Counted from the first letter of the stretch, positions 9,324 to 17,793 are shown. The stretch: DNA of 64,000 nucleotides from Rothia mucilaginosa (GCF_019334805.1 NZ_CP079822.1:1922001-1986000), one strand, 5' to 3'. Notes: generated from the letters alone by a model not told the origin. Made by a program: numbers and translations.

Positions 9324-9372
9324 ACAGCCCGCCCCGCACTCTCGTGAAAGAGAGCGCGGGGTGGGCTGTTTT
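9324..9372 (+). terminator. Rho-independent terminator after the CNNM pair
   Basis: A 19-nt stem with two mismatches (ACAGCCC ... GGGCTGT outer, CTCT/AGAG inner) followed by TTTT, about 100 nt past the stop codon. The remainder of the 382-nt gap to the next gene holds the repeats above and the promoter region below. Confidence 0.85.
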
Positions 9373-9483
9373 ACTATCAAAAACGGTTGATGGGCGCACG
9401 TAAGGGACAGGCTCAGGCGGCGGCATGAAGCGGCGGCAGGGGAGCGGAGTAGGTATAGCTAAACATCCATGCACCATAAGCTA

Positions 9484-9512
9484 TTGACAGGGAAAAGGGT
9501 AGCCTAACACCA
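9484..9512 (+). promoter_or_regulatory. TTGACA -35-like hexamer with DtxR-family-like box
   Basis: TTGACA at 9484-9489 is followed at 9494-9512 by a sequence whose core GGGTAGCCTAAC closely matches the centre of the DtxR/IdeR consensus (GGTTAGCCTAACC); 13 of 19 positions agree by hand. The box would cover the -10 region, a place suited to repression. The site is 94 nt before the metal-binding lipoprotein gene. Binding by a DtxR or MntR homologue is inferred; no regulator of that family is in this window. Confidence 0.5.
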
Positions 9513-9605
9513 CTTAAAAGAGAGCAATAAAGAGTTGTTTATACGGGTGTGCGCATGATGTAGTTAAGAAACCTACAGACTAGAACGAACCGAAAGAGAG
9601 CCCTC

Positions 9606-10607
9606 ATGTCGCACCCGAAGATCACCCGCAAGCACTTCCTCACCGCAATGGGCTCACTCGCCGCGTCCTCCCTGCTGCTGGCAGGCTGCGCAACCGAGAA
9701 CAGCTCCGGTTCGTCCTCCTCGGCTGGCTCCAACAACGGCAAGGTGAAGGTCGTCGCCTCCACCGACGTCTACGCAGACATCGCCAAGCAGGTCGGCGGC
9801 GACTACATTGAGGCCACCGCACTCATTGCCTCCACCAGCACCGATCCCCACTCCTACGAAGCCACCAGCGCCGACCGCCTCAAGGCAAAGGACGCATCCC
9901 TGATCGTCATCAACGGCGCAGGCTACGACTTGTTCCTCGAAGACCTCGCCGGCAAGGACAACACCTCCCAGAAGATCGTGAACGCGGTCAAGGTCAGCGG
10001 CAAGCTCACCGACGCCGAATACACCCACCTGGTCGAGGACCACCGCGGCGGCGAACACCACGAAGACGGCGGCGACCACGCCCACGCACACGAGTTCAAC
10101 GAGCACCTCTGGTACGACTTCGAAACCATGAAGAAGGTCGCCCAGCAGATTGCTGAAGAGCTCGCAGGCCTCGACTCCGCACACGCTGAGGCGTTCCGCA
10201 CCAACGCATCCACCTTCTCCAAGGAACTGGACGCACTGGACACCACCGCCAAGGCAATCGCCGGTGAAGGTAAGAAGTACCTGTCCACCGAGCCCGTGCC
10301 GGACTACCTGATTTCCTCCACCGGCGCAGAGAACGCAACCCCCAGCGAATTCGCTGAGGCGGCAGAAGCCGGCAACGACGTCCCCGCACTCGTCCTGAAG
10401 GAAACCAAGGACATGGTCACCGAGAAGAAGGTCCAGCTGCTCGCCTACAACGAGCAAACCTCCACCTCCCAGACCAACGAGGTGTTGCAAGCAGCTAAGG
10501 ACGCCTCGGTGAACTACGTATCCTTCACCGAAACCCTGCCGGAGAACACCAACTACTTGGCATGGATGAAGACCAACGTCAGCAACCTCGAAAAGGCGCT
10601 CTCCTAA
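9606..10607 (+). CDS. Zn/Mn ABC transporter substrate-binding lipoprotein
   Basis: A 333-residue cluster A-I (ZnuA/PsaA-type) metal-binding lipoprotein that captures Zn2+ or Mn2+ outside the membrane for the ABC permease encoded downstream. Seen: a signal peptide with lipobox LLAGC at about residues 24-28, a Ser/Gly linker, STDVYADIAKQVGG, a metal-ligand His in STDPHSYEATS, and a His/Asp/Glu-rich loop around residues 141-165 (EHHEDGGDHAHAHEFNEH) leading into LWYDFETM. Such loops are typical of zinc-specific members, which makes zinc the better guess. Start ATG at 9606 has only a weak AGAGAG upstream. First of three tightly spaced genes; a DtxR-like box stands upstream while a Zur-like regulator gene converges from the far side. 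Confidence 0.92.
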   Translation: MSHPKITRKHFLTAMGSLAASSLLLAGCATENSSGSSSSAGSNNGKVKVVASTDVYADIAKQVGGDYIEATALIASTSTDPHSYEATSADRLKAKDASLIVINGAGYDLFLEDLAGKDNTSQKIVNAVKVSGKLTDAEYTHLVEDHRGGEHHEDGGDHAHAHEFNEHLWYDFETMKKVAQQIAEELAGLDSAHAEAFRTNASTFSKELDALDTTAKAIAGEGKKYLSTEPVPDYLISSTGAENATPSEFAEAAEAGNDVPALVLKETKDMVTEKKVQLLAYNEQTSTSQTNEVLQAAKDASVNYVSFTETLPENTNYLAWMKTNVSNLEKALS

Positions 10608-11507
10608 GTGACTGACAACAATAACGGTGCCGCCCCCGCGATTTCCATTCGCGGGGGTAGCCTCGCTTTCGGGGCCCGCACCCTCTGGAAAGATCTAACC
10701 CTCGACATCGGCGCAGGCGAATACTTCGCCGTGCTCGGACCCAACGGCTCCGGCAAGTCCACCTTCCTCAAAGTCGTTCTCGGCCTGACCGGACTCAACG
10801 CCGGCGAAATCTCCGTGCTCGGCAAGCCCGCACGCCTGGGCAACGCCGGCGTCGGCTACGTACCGCAACAGAAGTCCATCCCCACCTCCACCCCGATGCG
10901 CGCCCGCGACCTGGTGGGACTAGGCGTGGACGGGCACCGCTGGGGCATCCGCCTGCACGGCCGCAAATACCGCGCCAAGGTGGACGAGCTCCTCGAAGCC
11001 GTCGGCGCGACCGAGTACGCAAACGTGCCGGTGGGTCTGCTCTCCGGCGGTGAGCAGCAGCGTCTGCGTATCGCTCAGGCGCTCGCGAACGACCCGAAGA
11101 TTCTGCTGGCTGACGAGGCGCTGCTCTCCCTGGACCTCAACCACCAGTACGCGGTGGCTGAGCTGATTCACCGGTTCAACCGTGAACGCGGTGTGGCGGT
11201 GGTGTTCGTGACCCACGAAATCAACCCCATCATTGAGCATGTGGATCGCGTTCTCTACCTGGCGAACGGCCGTTTCACGGTCGGGTCGGTGGAAGAGGTC
11301 ATGACCAGCGAGACTCTCACCTCCCTGTACGGAACCCCGGTGAGCGTGCTCAAATCCAATGGCCGCTACGTGGTGGTGGGTGAGACTCACGCCAGCGACC
11401 ACTGCCATATTGAGGGCACCGACCAGAACATTCACGGCTCCCACCTGAAGTCCGGTCTTTCTGAACCGCAGCGCACCCTACACCTTCCGGGAGGAACCAC
11501 TCGATGA
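10608..11507 (+). CDS. Metal ABC transporter ATP-binding protein with His-rich tail
   Basis: A 299-residue ATPase that powers the Zn/Mn uptake system. Seen: Walker A GPNGSGKST near residue 45, Q-loop region VPQQKS near 87, signature LSGGEQQRL near 146, Walker B ILLADEALLSLD near 167, and the switch His in VFVTHEIN near 203. It starts with GTG directly after the TAA of the binding-protein gene; AAAAGG lies about 11 nt upstream. The C-terminal 45 residues are unusual, with six His and one Cys within GETHASDHCHIEGTDQ and the following IHGSHLKSG, which could bind zinc. The stop overlaps the permease start (ATGA). Confidence 0.93.
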   Translation: MTDNNNGAAPAISIRGGSLAFGARTLWKDLTLDIGAGEYFAVLGPNGSGKSTFLKVVLGLTGLNAGEISVLGKPARLGNAGVGYVPQQKSIPTSTPMRARDLVGLGVDGHRWGIRLHGRKYRAKVDELLEAVGATEYANVPVGLLSGGEQQRLRIAQALANDPKILLADEALLSLDLNHQYAVAELIHRFNRERGVAVVFVTHEINPIIEHVDRVLYLANGRFTVGSVEEVMTSETLTSLYGTPVSVLKSNGRYVVVGETHASDHCHIEGTDQNIHGSHLKSGLSEPQRTLHLPGGTTR

Positions 11508-12424
11508 CCATTCTTGCTTCCCTCCCCGCCCTGGCTCCGGTTGCCGCCGCGCAGAACGATTTGCTCTCCCGCATTTTCGTCTTTGACCGCTACGGCGAGC
11601 TGTTGCAGATGCTACAGAACTCCATTTTTGCTGGCGCTGTTCTGGGCCTTATCGGCGGTTTCGTCGGTATTTTTGTGATGATGCGCGACCACGCCTTTGC
11701 GGTGCACGGCGTCTCTGAAATGTCTTTCGCGGGTGCCGCCCTTGCCCTGTTGCTCGGCTATGACGTGGTGACCGGCTCCATGGTGGGTTCGATTGCTTCG
11801 GCTTTGCTGATTGCCTTTCTGGGCTCTAAGGCGAGCAACTCGAACTCGGTCATTGGTGCGCTCATGCCGTTCGGCCTGGGCTTGGGTATTCTTTTCCTCT
11901 CCCTGTACCAGGGTCGTAGCGCGAATAAGTTTGGTCTGCTGACCGGTCAGATCGTGTCCGTGGATGCCGACCAGCTGCACACCATGATTATTGGTGCGGT
12001 GGTTATTATCAGCCTGCTGGTGATGGTGTGGCGTCCGCTGAGCTTCGCCTCCCTGGACCCGGAGGTCGCGCGCGCTAAGGGCGTGCCGATGCGCTTTCTG
12101 TCCCTGGTGTTCATGGTGATTCTGGGTATTGCTGTGGCGCTGTCGGTGCAGGTGGTCGGTTCGCTGCTGGTGCTGGCGCTGCTGATTACTCCGGCGGCTG
12201 CGGCGATGCAGGTGACTGCCTCTCCGGTGCGCACCCTGATCCTGTCGGTGCTGTTCGCGGAGGCGTCCATCGTGGGCGGTATTCTGCTGGCTCTTGCCGG
12301 TTCGCTGCCGATTAGCCCCTATGTGACCAGTATTTCCTTCCTGATTTACGTGGTGTGCCGTGTGATTGGTGGCGTGAAGCGCCGCCATAGCGCGTCGGGC
12401 CGCCAGCTGGCTGAGAAGGCATAA
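11504..12424 (+). CDS. Metal ABC transporter permease (ABC-3 family)
   Basis: A 306-residue integral membrane protein of the ZnuB/MntB (ABC-3) family that forms the Zn/Mn channel. About eight hydrophobic segments are visible, starting with SIFAGAVLGLIGGFVGIFVM near residue 40, and the conserved loop HAFAVHGVSEMSFAGAALAL (residues about 64-83) typical of the family. It overlaps the ATPase gene by 4 nt. Third-position use shifts here: the binding-protein gene is rich in codons ending in C, this gene in codons ending in G or T. A strong hairpin terminator follows the stop. Confidence 0.93.
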   Translation: MTILASLPALAPVAAAQNDLLSRIFVFDRYGELLQMLQNSIFAGAVLGLIGGFVGIFVMMRDHAFAVHGVSEMSFAGAALALLLGYDVVTGSMVGSIASALLIAFLGSKASNSNSVIGALMPFGLGLGILFLSLYQGRSANKFGLLTGQIVSVDADQLHTMIIGAVVIISLLVMVWRPLSFASLDPEVARAKGVPMRFLSLVFMVILGIAVALSVQVVGSLLVLALLITPAAAAMQVTASPVRTLILSVLFAEASIVGGILLALAGSLPISPYVTSISFLIYVVCRVIGGVKRRHSASGRQLAEKA

Positions 12425-12432
12425 GACCTATA

Positions 12433-12470
12433 GAAAGAGCCCCACCTCGGGAATGAGGTGGGGCTCTTTC
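12433..12470. terminator. Terminator of the metal transporter operon
   Basis: GAAAGAGCCCCACCTC pairs perfectly with GAGGTGGGGCTCTTTC (16 bp) around a short loop, 8 nt after the permease stop. Symmetric, so it may also stop the convergent zur transcript. Confidence 0.88.
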
Positions 12471-12580
12471 GTTGTCGTGCATAGGTGCCGCGGTGAAGGG
12501 GGATGTCCCGGTGCGGCGTGGGCTTAGTCCGTGTGGGGTTGTGTAGCCCTGTCCAGATGCCCTGTGTGTCGTGCTGTTGC

Positions 12581-12631
12581 GGCGTCAAAGATCTTTGAAG
12601 GCGTCAATCTTTGAAAGCGCATGTCTTTGAA
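12581..12631. repeat. Imperfect tandem repeat, three units
   Basis: Three related units of 19, 16 and 16 bp (GGCGTCAAAGATCTTTGAA, GGCGTCAATCTTTGAA, AGCGCATGTCTTTGAA) lie between the convergent permease and zur genes. The rest of the 294-nt gap shows nothing else that I can name. Confidence 0.7.
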
Positions 12632-12718
12632 AGCGCCGTATCCTTCGTTGAGAAGGTTTTCCCTCGAGGGGGGCTCCTCAGAATGAGGGGCTTAGGGGTT
12701 GCGGCTTAGCCTGCAATG

Positions 12719-13183
12719 TTAGCGTGCAGTGCCGCCCTGCGATTCTTCCTCGCGACGTGCCAAAGTGCAGTCCGGGCAGTAACCGGTCACTTCAACCACG
12801 TGCTCCAGCTCCGAGAAGCCGTGCTGCTTGCCCATCGCCAGTGCCCAATCCTCAAGGGCGGGTGCTTCCAGCTCAATGGCGGTGCCGCATCGGCGGCAGA
12901 GCAGGTGGTGGTGGTGATCTTTCACCCGGCAGTGGCGGTACAGAGTCTCACCCTCAATACCCTTGACCGAGTCCAGCTCACCGGCGTTAGCCAGCGACTG
13001 CAGCACGCGGTAGGTGGTTGCGAGAGAGACCTGTTCCTTGCGGTTCGCGAGGATCAGGTGCAGATCCTGTGCTGAGATGAAATCGCCGAGCTCTTCCATG
13101 GTCGCCTTGATGATGCGACGCTGGCGGGTATTTCGGGCTTCGGCGGGCTTCGTAATTCTCCGTACGGGAATATGAGTGTCCAT
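12719..13183 (-). CDS. zur: Fur-family regulator, probably Zur
   Basis: A 154-residue Fur-family repressor. Seen: an N-terminal winged-helix domain (about 20-95, RQRRIIKATMEE, SLATTYRVLQSLANAGELD), the His-rich hinge CRVKDHHHHLLC, and two CxxC pairs (CRRCG and CPDC) that bind structural zinc. A zinc role is favoured over iron because the gene converges on a ZnuABC-like operon. I chose ATG 13181-13183, preceded by GAAAGG at a good distance; a longer frame from 13216 adds residues with no ribosome site. The product would repress zinc uptake when zinc is plentiful. I could not find a clear Zur box in the window. Confidence 0.85.
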   Translation of the reverse strand: MDTHIPVRRITKPAEARNTRQRRIIKATMEELGDFISAQDLHLILANRKEQVSLATTYRVLQSLANAGELDSVKGIEGETLYRHCRVKDHHHHLLCRRCGTAIELEAPALEDWALAMGKQHGFSELEHVVEVTGYCPDCTLARREEESQGGTAR

Positions 13184-13340
13184 TGCTGAACCTTTCGGGG
13201 TGGAGATCCGCCCCATTGTGTGGTCGATCTTGTCTTACGACTTTACACTAGAGGCGTTCAAAAGGTGGTTGATTTGCGCTTTATCTCAAAAATTGAAGTT
13301 ACCAACAGGCACGAATGAGGGTTAACGGTAGACTAAAACT

Positions 13341-14018
13341 ATGAAAATGACGAAGTACACCCACTCATGTATCCGCCTTGAGAATGAGGGGCGCACCCTC
13401 GTTCTTGACCCCGGCAACTTTGCCGCTGAAGGTGAGCATGCCACCGCGCTGGAAGGCGCCGATTACCTGTTCGTGACCCACGCGCATCCGGATCATTTTG
13501 ATGGCCCGTCGGTGCTGCCGCTGATTGCTCAGCGCGCCGAGTCGCAGACCCCGTTGAAGATTTGGGCTCCCGAGGCTGTTGCCCAGGTCATTAAGGAGGC
13601 TGTGCCCGCTGCCGAGGTCACCGTTGTTTCCTCTGATTCTGAGTTCAGCATCCCCGGTTTTGAGGTGAAGACCTACGGTGGTCAGCACGCTCTGATTCAC
13701 CCGCTGATCCAGACCATCGCCAATGTTGGTTACCTGATTAACGGTGTAGTGTACCATCCGGGCGATTCGCTGGTGGTTCCTCACCGCGTGCGTGCGAATA
13801 CCGTTCTGGTGCCGATTCACGCCCCCTGGTCGAAGGTTCAGGAAGTCATCGATTTTGTGATTGCGACCGGCGCTCAGCGTGTGATTCCGATTCACAACGG
13901 CATGATTAACCAGAACGGCACCGGCATTATTGAGGGCCTGGTGACGAACTTCGGCGCGAAGTACGGCACGGAGCTGAAGCACTTGAACCCCGGTGAGAGC
14001 ATTGAGGTTGAGGCGTAA
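13341..14018 (+). CDS. MBL-fold metallo-hydrolase
   Basis: A 225-residue metallo-beta-lactamase-fold protein of the UPF0173/UlaG-like type. The first metal motif is intact: THAHPDHFDG near residue 50 (HxHxDH). Later His and Asp ligands are plausible in YHPGDS (about 139-144) and IPIHNGM (about 179-185). Begins MKMTKYTHSCIRLENEGRTL, the usual start for this subfamily. There is no signal peptide. The substrate is unknown. It is divergent from zur (157-nt gap) and 53 nt upstream of the HIT gene, with which it may be co-transcribed. Confidence 0.85.
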   Translation: MKMTKYTHSCIRLENEGRTLVLDPGNFAAEGEHATALEGADYLFVTHAHPDHFDGPSVLPLIAQRAESQTPLKIWAPEAVAQVIKEAVPAAEVTVVSSDSEFSIPGFEVKTYGGQHALIHPLIQTIANVGYLINGVVYHPGDSLVVPHRVRANTVLVPIHAPWSKVQEVIDFVIATGAQRVIPIHNGMINQNGTGIIEGLVTNFGAKYGTELKHLNPGESIEVEA

Positions 14019-14071
14019 GCCTGACCGTTGAGCTTCAACCGCGCCGATGACGGCGCATGAAGGAGAGTATT

Positions 14072-14500
14072 GTGAGCACGATTTTTAACAAGATTATTGA
14101 GGGTGAGATTCCCGGCCGCTTCGTCTGGAAGGACGAGCACTGCGTCGCCTTCCTGGACATCATGCCCCTGTCGGAAGGTCACCTGCTGCTCGTTCCCCGC
14201 GCTGAGGTCGACCGTTGGCCCGACCTTCCCGAGGAGCTGGCAGCGCACCTGTTCGCTGTGGCGCATAAGATTTCTGGTGCCCTGGACCAGGCCTTTGATA
14301 AGGACCGTGTGGCTCTGATGATTGCGGGCTTCGACGTTCCGCACACCCACATCCACCTGTTCCCGGCTGACGGCATGGCTGATTACGATCCCGCTAACGC
14401 GAAGAAGGACGCAACCGCCGAAGAGCTGGATGCGGCCGCTGAGAAGGTGCGTGCCGCCCTGCGCGAGCGCGGCCACGGTGAGTTCGTGCCCGAGGCATAA
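14072..14500 (+). CDS. HIT-family nucleotide hydrolase/transferase
   Basis: A 142-residue histidine-triad protein. The active-site motif HTHIHLFPADG near residue 95 has the H-x-H-x-H-x-x pattern, with the catalytic His in the middle; substrates in the family are AMP or ADP linked to small groups. The N-terminus STIFNKIIEGEIPGRFV is typical. I place the start at GTG 14072 rather than the ATG at 14057, because AAGGAG at 14060-14065 lies at the right distance for the GTG and would be inside the longer frame. The gene ends before a 21-bp perfect hairpin terminator. Confidence 0.9.
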   Translation: MSTIFNKIIEGEIPGRFVWKDEHCVAFLDIMPLSEGHLLLVPRAEVDRWPDLPEELAAHLFAVAHKISGALDQAFDKDRVALMIAGFDVPHTHIHLFPADGMADYDPANAKKDATAEELDAAAEKVRAALRERGHGEFVPEA

Positions 14501-14535
14501 GCGCTTCCCGCAGCATAGTGTGTAGCTACTTAACA

Positions 14536-14583
14536 CGAAGGAGCCGTCCTCTACAGGTTGAACTGTAGAGGACGGCTCCTTCG
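14536..14583. terminator. Bidirectional terminator between HIT and budA genes
   Basis: A perfect 21-bp stem from CGAAGGAGCCGTCC to its complement, with a 6-nt loop (GTTGAA), lies between two convergent genes. Confidence 0.9.
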
Positions 14584-14609
14584 TCGTTATACCCAAACGG
14601 GCGAGAAGT

Positions 14610-15359
14610 TTAGTGCTTTTCAGCCTTGGAGATTTGCTCAGCCAGGTCCTCGGGGGAGAGGTTAGCGGAGGAGAACTCGGGGGTCAGCGGCAGGTGCAGC
14701 TGCAGACCGGTACCGGGGCAAATCTCGACCTTTGCGGAGCGCAACTTGAAGTCGACCACGTGGCCGCCGCGGGTGCGCTCGTCATCGATGAAGTGGGCGT
14801 GGCAGCCGGGCACCGAAATGCCCTGCTCATAGATGGGGGTGCGGAAGCCAACGATCGTGCCGGTCACGTTATCGAACTGGACGATGTCTTCGTTCTCGGT
14901 GGCGGCAACCATCTTCGGGTAGGGCTTTTCCTGCTTCTTCACGGTGCGGGTGCGGACCCACTCGAACTCGCCGTAAATTTTGATGGCGTACATGTAGTTT
15001 TTGGAGACGGTGAAGTCATCCAGAATGTGCGAGGCAGACTTACGCAGCAGGTTCAGCGGCAGTTCGCGCTTAATCATGGGCACGAAGTTGGTGACCACGG
15101 CGTAGGGGGTCTGCTGGCGCAGGTCGGGCAGAGACACGGAACCGTCGTGACGCACCTGGTAGCAGACGCCGTCGAGGACGACCATTTCGCCGTCGAGGCC
15201 GTTGAAGGTACCCACACCGAAGTTGCCGTGGCTCAGGAGCTCACCGATGGTCATCTCGCCATCGTAGATGCCGTCCAGCAGCTGGGACATGAGGCCGGTC
15301 TGAAAAACTTCGTTACGGAAAACAGTTTCACCGTTTAGGATGGTCGGCTGATATGCCAT
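14610..15359 (-). CDS. budA: Alpha-acetolactate decarboxylase
   Basis: A 249-residue zinc enzyme that turns 2-acetolactate into acetoin and CO2. Seen: the N-terminal part MSQLLDGIYDGEMTIGELLS and GNFGVGTFNGLDGEMVVLDG, and the zinc-binding block GCHAHFIDDERTRGGHVVDF near residue 190, where the three His are the expected ligands. Length fits the family (about 235-260). The gene is alone, with AGGAGAAATCTC before the ATG. Together with IlvBN in the same window it can give acetoin as a pH-sparing overflow product, or dispose of acetolactate when valine and leucine are abundant; that link is inference. Confidence 0.95.
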   Translation of the reverse strand: MAYQPTILNGETVFRNEVFQTGLMSQLLDGIYDGEMTIGELLSHGNFGVGTFNGLDGEMVVLDGVCYQVRHDGSVSLPDLRQQTPYAVVTNFVPMIKRELPLNLLRKSASHILDDFTVSKNYMYAIKIYGEFEWVRTRTVKKQEKPYPKMVAATENEDIVQFDNVTGTIVGFRTPIYEQGISVPGCHAHFIDDERTRGGHVVDFKLRSAKVEICPGTGLQLHLPLTPEFSSANLSPEDLAEQISKAEKH

Positions 15360-15593
15360 GAGATTTCTCCTCGTTACAGTGGATGCGGCGTCAGACGGGT
15401 CGGTCGGTCATCGGCGATACTCGCCCCAGCAGATGCTGAAAAGGGGAGGGCGGTGGGGAGAACACGGCGTTCGATGTCGTTTCTCGCGGAATTCGTAGGT
15501 GCCGCTGGCCGGGCGCACGCACTTTCATTGTACGCCCGTGTAGGAAGAACCCTGGGACTAGCGGGTACGACATCTTATGATGTGACCCTTGCA

Positions 15594-15653
15594 CGGATCA
15601 CCCAGGTGCGGATCACCCAGGTGTGAATTACCCAAGCGTGAATTACCCAAGCG
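15594..15653. repeat. Four 15-bp tandem units in two types
   Basis: CGGATCACCCAGGTG occurs twice (15594-15608, 15609-15623), then TGAATTACCCAAGCG twice (15624-15638, 15639-15653). The two types share ATxACCCA. The repeat sits in the 695-nt gap between budA (its upstream side) and glnA (its downstream side). Beyond this and the two hairpins below I see no gene in 15360-16054. Confidence 0.9.
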
Positions 15654-15708
15654 CGGCTGACTTAGCGGGGCTGATATACCGCAAGTGACGCGAGGGCATA
15701 AAAATAGA

Positions 15709-15753
15709 CTGGCGTTCCCTCCGGTTGCACGACGAAAAGGGAGGGAACGCCAG
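15709..15753 (-). terminator. Strong hairpin downstream of glnA
   Basis: CTGGCGTTCCCTCC and GGAGGGAACGCCAG make a perfect 14-bp stem. On the minus strand a T-rich stretch (TCTATTTTTATG) follows, as for a terminator of transcripts coming from glnA, whose stop is about 300 nt away. Confidence 0.7.
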
Positions 15754-15919
15754 CACCAACAGCTTAGCCCTTAGAGCCGCTCTAAGCGCAACTCTAAGCG
15801 CAACTAAGACACACGAAGCTTATCGAGACAGAAAAATATTAGACACGAACCGTCACCAAAATAGTACGGCGAGCCTGCATTCCGCAGAAACCCTGCAGAA
15901 ACCCCTCAGAACACACAAC

Positions 15920-15957
15920 AACGGCCTATACGCTCCCCAAGGAACGTATAGGCCGTT
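15920..15957. terminator. Hairpin closer to the glnA stop
   Basis: AACGGCCTATACG and CGTATAGGCCGTT form a perfect 13-bp stem, about 97 nt past the glnA stop on the minus strand. The following tract is only moderately T-rich (TTGTTGTGTGTT). Confidence 0.6.
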
Positions 15958-16054
15958 GCCTGCTATCTAGAACTTACCCCAGAAACCCATCCCGGAATTT
16001 ACCTCAGCGCGGGTGCGGGGCAAAGCTCAGAAGGAAAGATGAGACGCCAGCGAA

Positions 16055-17479
16055 TTAGACGCCGTAGTACAGCTGGTACTCAAGCGGGTGCGGAACCAGC
16101 GAGAGCGGCTCCAGCTCGTTCTTACGCTTGTAGTCAATCCACGCCTGAATCAGGTCCTCAGTGAAGACACCGCCCTCGAGCAGGAAGTCGTGGTCAGCCT
16201 CCAGAGCCGCCAGAGCCTCCTCCAGGTTAGCCGGAGCCTTCTTGATGTCCTTAGCCTCTTCAGCGGGCAGCTCGTACAGGTCCTTATCGATCGGTGCCGG
16301 CGGCTCAATACGGTTACGGATACCGTCCAGACCAGCCATCAGCTGAGCAGCGAACGCGAAGTAGGGGTTAGCGGAGGGGTCCGGTGCACGGAACTCCAGA
16401 CGCTTAGCCTTCGGGTTAGTACCGGTAATCGGGATGCGGATACCAGCGGAACGGTTACCCTGCGAGTACACCATGTTGATAGGAGCCTCGTAGCCGGGAA
16501 CCAGACGCTTGTAAGAGTTCACGGTCGGGTTGGTGAACGCCAGAACAGCGGAGGAGTGCTCAATCAGACCGCCAATGTACCAGCGTGCGGTGTCAGAGAG
16601 GTTAGCGTAGCCGCGCTCATCGTAGAAGAGGGGCTCGCCGTCCTGCCACAGCGACTGGTGGCAGTGCATACCGGAGCCGTTGTCACCGAACACGGGCTTG
16701 GGCATGAAGGTCACGGACTTGCCCCATGCGTCTGCGGTGCCCTTGATGACGTACTTGAACTTCAGCAGGTCGTCAGCAGCCTTGGTGAGGGTGTCGAACT
16801 TGTAGTTGATTTCTGCCTGGCCGGCTGCGCCCACCTCGTGGTGGCTACGCTCAACCTCGAGGCCAACCTCGTCCATTGCTACGCACATTGCGTCACGCAG
16901 GTCAGCCTGCTTGTCGACGGGGGAGACGGGGAAGTAGCCGCCCTTGACGGGGGTCTTGTTGCCCAGGTTGCCGCCCTCTTCCTTGCGGCCGGTGTTCCAG
17001 GGAGCCTCGTCGGAGTCGATCTTGAAGAACACAGAGTTCGGCTCGACCTGGTAGCGGACGTCCTCGAAGACGAAGAATTCAGCCTCGGATGCGAAGAACG
17101 CGGTGTCTGCAATGCCGGTGGACTGCAGGTACGCCTCGGCGCGCTCAGCGACGCCGCGGGGGTCACGGTGGTAGGGCTCGCCGGTGCGGGGGTTCACGAT
17201 GGAGCAGATGATGACCAAGGTCTTCTCAATGCGGAAGGGGTCAACGTACGCGGACTGAACATCGGGGATCAGCTGCATGTCAGACTCTGCAATGCCCTGG
17301 AAGCCGCGGATGGAGGAGCCGTCAAAAAGCTGGCCGTTGACGAAGAAATCGTCATCAATCGCCTTAGCGGGCAGGTTGAAATGCTGCTGCACGCCGGGCA
17401 TGTCGGTGAATCGGATATCGACGAAGACTACTTCTTCGTTCTTGATAAAGTCGAGAACTTCCTGGGGGCTGGTAAACAT
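16055..17479 (-). CDS. glnA: Glutamine synthetase type I
   Basis: A 474-residue GSI that joins ammonia to glutamate with ATP, the main entry of nitrogen. Seen: the N-terminal beta-grasp with [16 protein letters not shown], the latch-side loop [11 protein letters not shown], the metal/ATP regions [11 protein letters not shown] and [20 protein letters not shown], and the C-terminal adenylylation segment DKDLYELP, whose Tyr would be modified by GlnE. Length equals the standard 470-480 residues. AAGGAG lies 8 nt before the ATG. The operator at 17601-17638 fits the GlnR consensus, so expression should rise when nitrogen is short. Transcribed alone, with two hairpins downstream. Confidence 0.97.
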   Translation of the reverse strand: MFTSPQEVLDFIKNEEVVFVDIRFTDMPGVQQHFNLPAKAIDDDFFVNGQLFDGSSIRGFQGIAESDMQLIPDVQSAYVDPFRIEKTLVIICSIVNPRTGEPYHRDPRGVAERAEAYLQSTGIADTAFFASEAEFFVFEDVRYQVEPNSVFFKIDSDEAPWNTGRKEEGGNLGNKTPVKGGYFPVSPVDKQADLRDAMCVAMDEVGLEVERSHHEVGAAGQAEINYKFDTLTKAADDLLKFKYVIKGTADAWGKSVTFMPKPVFGDNGSGMHCHQSLWQDGEPLFYDERGYANLSDTARWYIGGLIEHSSAVLAFTNPTVNSYKRLVPGYEAPINMVYSQGNRSAGIRIPITGTNPKAKRLEFRAPDPSANPYFAFAAQLMAGLDGIRNRIEPPAPIDKDLYELPAEEAKDIKKAPANLEEALAALEADHDFLLEGGVFTEDLIQAWIDYKRKNELEPLSLVPHPLEYQLYYGV

Positions 17480-17600
17480 GAGGACTGCTCCTTGTTTGAC
17501 TGACCGTGAAGGAGGGTATCGTCCCTCATCGCATTCAGTCTGTGGTTTAGTTTTTGGCCGCGGGCAAAACCCTGTGACATATCAAGCATAGTGGTTATTC

Positions 17601-17638
17601 TTTGCGCGTGCGTGACTATCGTGTTTCGGTAATGTTAC
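17601..17638 (-). promoter_or_regulatory. GlnR-type nitrogen-control operator of glnA
   Basis: On the minus strand the sequence reads GTAAC-N6-GAAAC-N6-GTCAC-N6-GCAAA. This matches the four half-sites of the actinobacterial GlnR consensus (gTnAC-n6-GaAAC-n6-gTnAC-n6-GaAAc) in order and spacing; only the last half-site departs (GCAAA). It lies 122 nt upstream of the glnA start. The remainder of 17480-17793 holds the glnA leader and a terminator of unclear ownership. Confidence 0.82.
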
Positions 17639-17731
17639 AAATCTTGGAAAGCTGTTGCATCAAAGGCAAACCCACAGCGCAAGGCACCAGACAAACACCC
17701 TGATTGCGAGAACAATCAGTGGACATGGTAA

Positions 17732-17771
17732 AAGGCTCCGGATTTTCCCCGAAAGGAAAAACCAGAGCCTT
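17732..17771. terminator. Hairpin after the DUF4191 gene
   Basis: AAGGCTC and GAGCCTT outer arms with an inner TTTTCC/GGAAAA stretch lie 22 nt past the stop of the DUF4191 gene. They probably end the lipB-lipA-DUF4191 transcripts. Confidence 0.65.
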
Positions 17772-17793
17772 CACACCTATATAAAATCCTCAA

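Noticed and set aside
9424..9605. Zur box before the metal transporter
   Set aside because: No TGAAAATGATTTTCA-like palindrome was found; only the DtxR-like core stands out.
15391..15594. 67-codon minus-strand frame upstream of budA
   Set aside because: No ribosome site and no sensible protein pattern.
15594..15653. Possible CRISPR array
   Set aside because: Units are adjacent without spacers and of two types; no cas genes are in the window.
15725..15970. 81-codon frame across two hairpins
   Set aside because: It contains both terminator-like stems, so it is not a likely gene.
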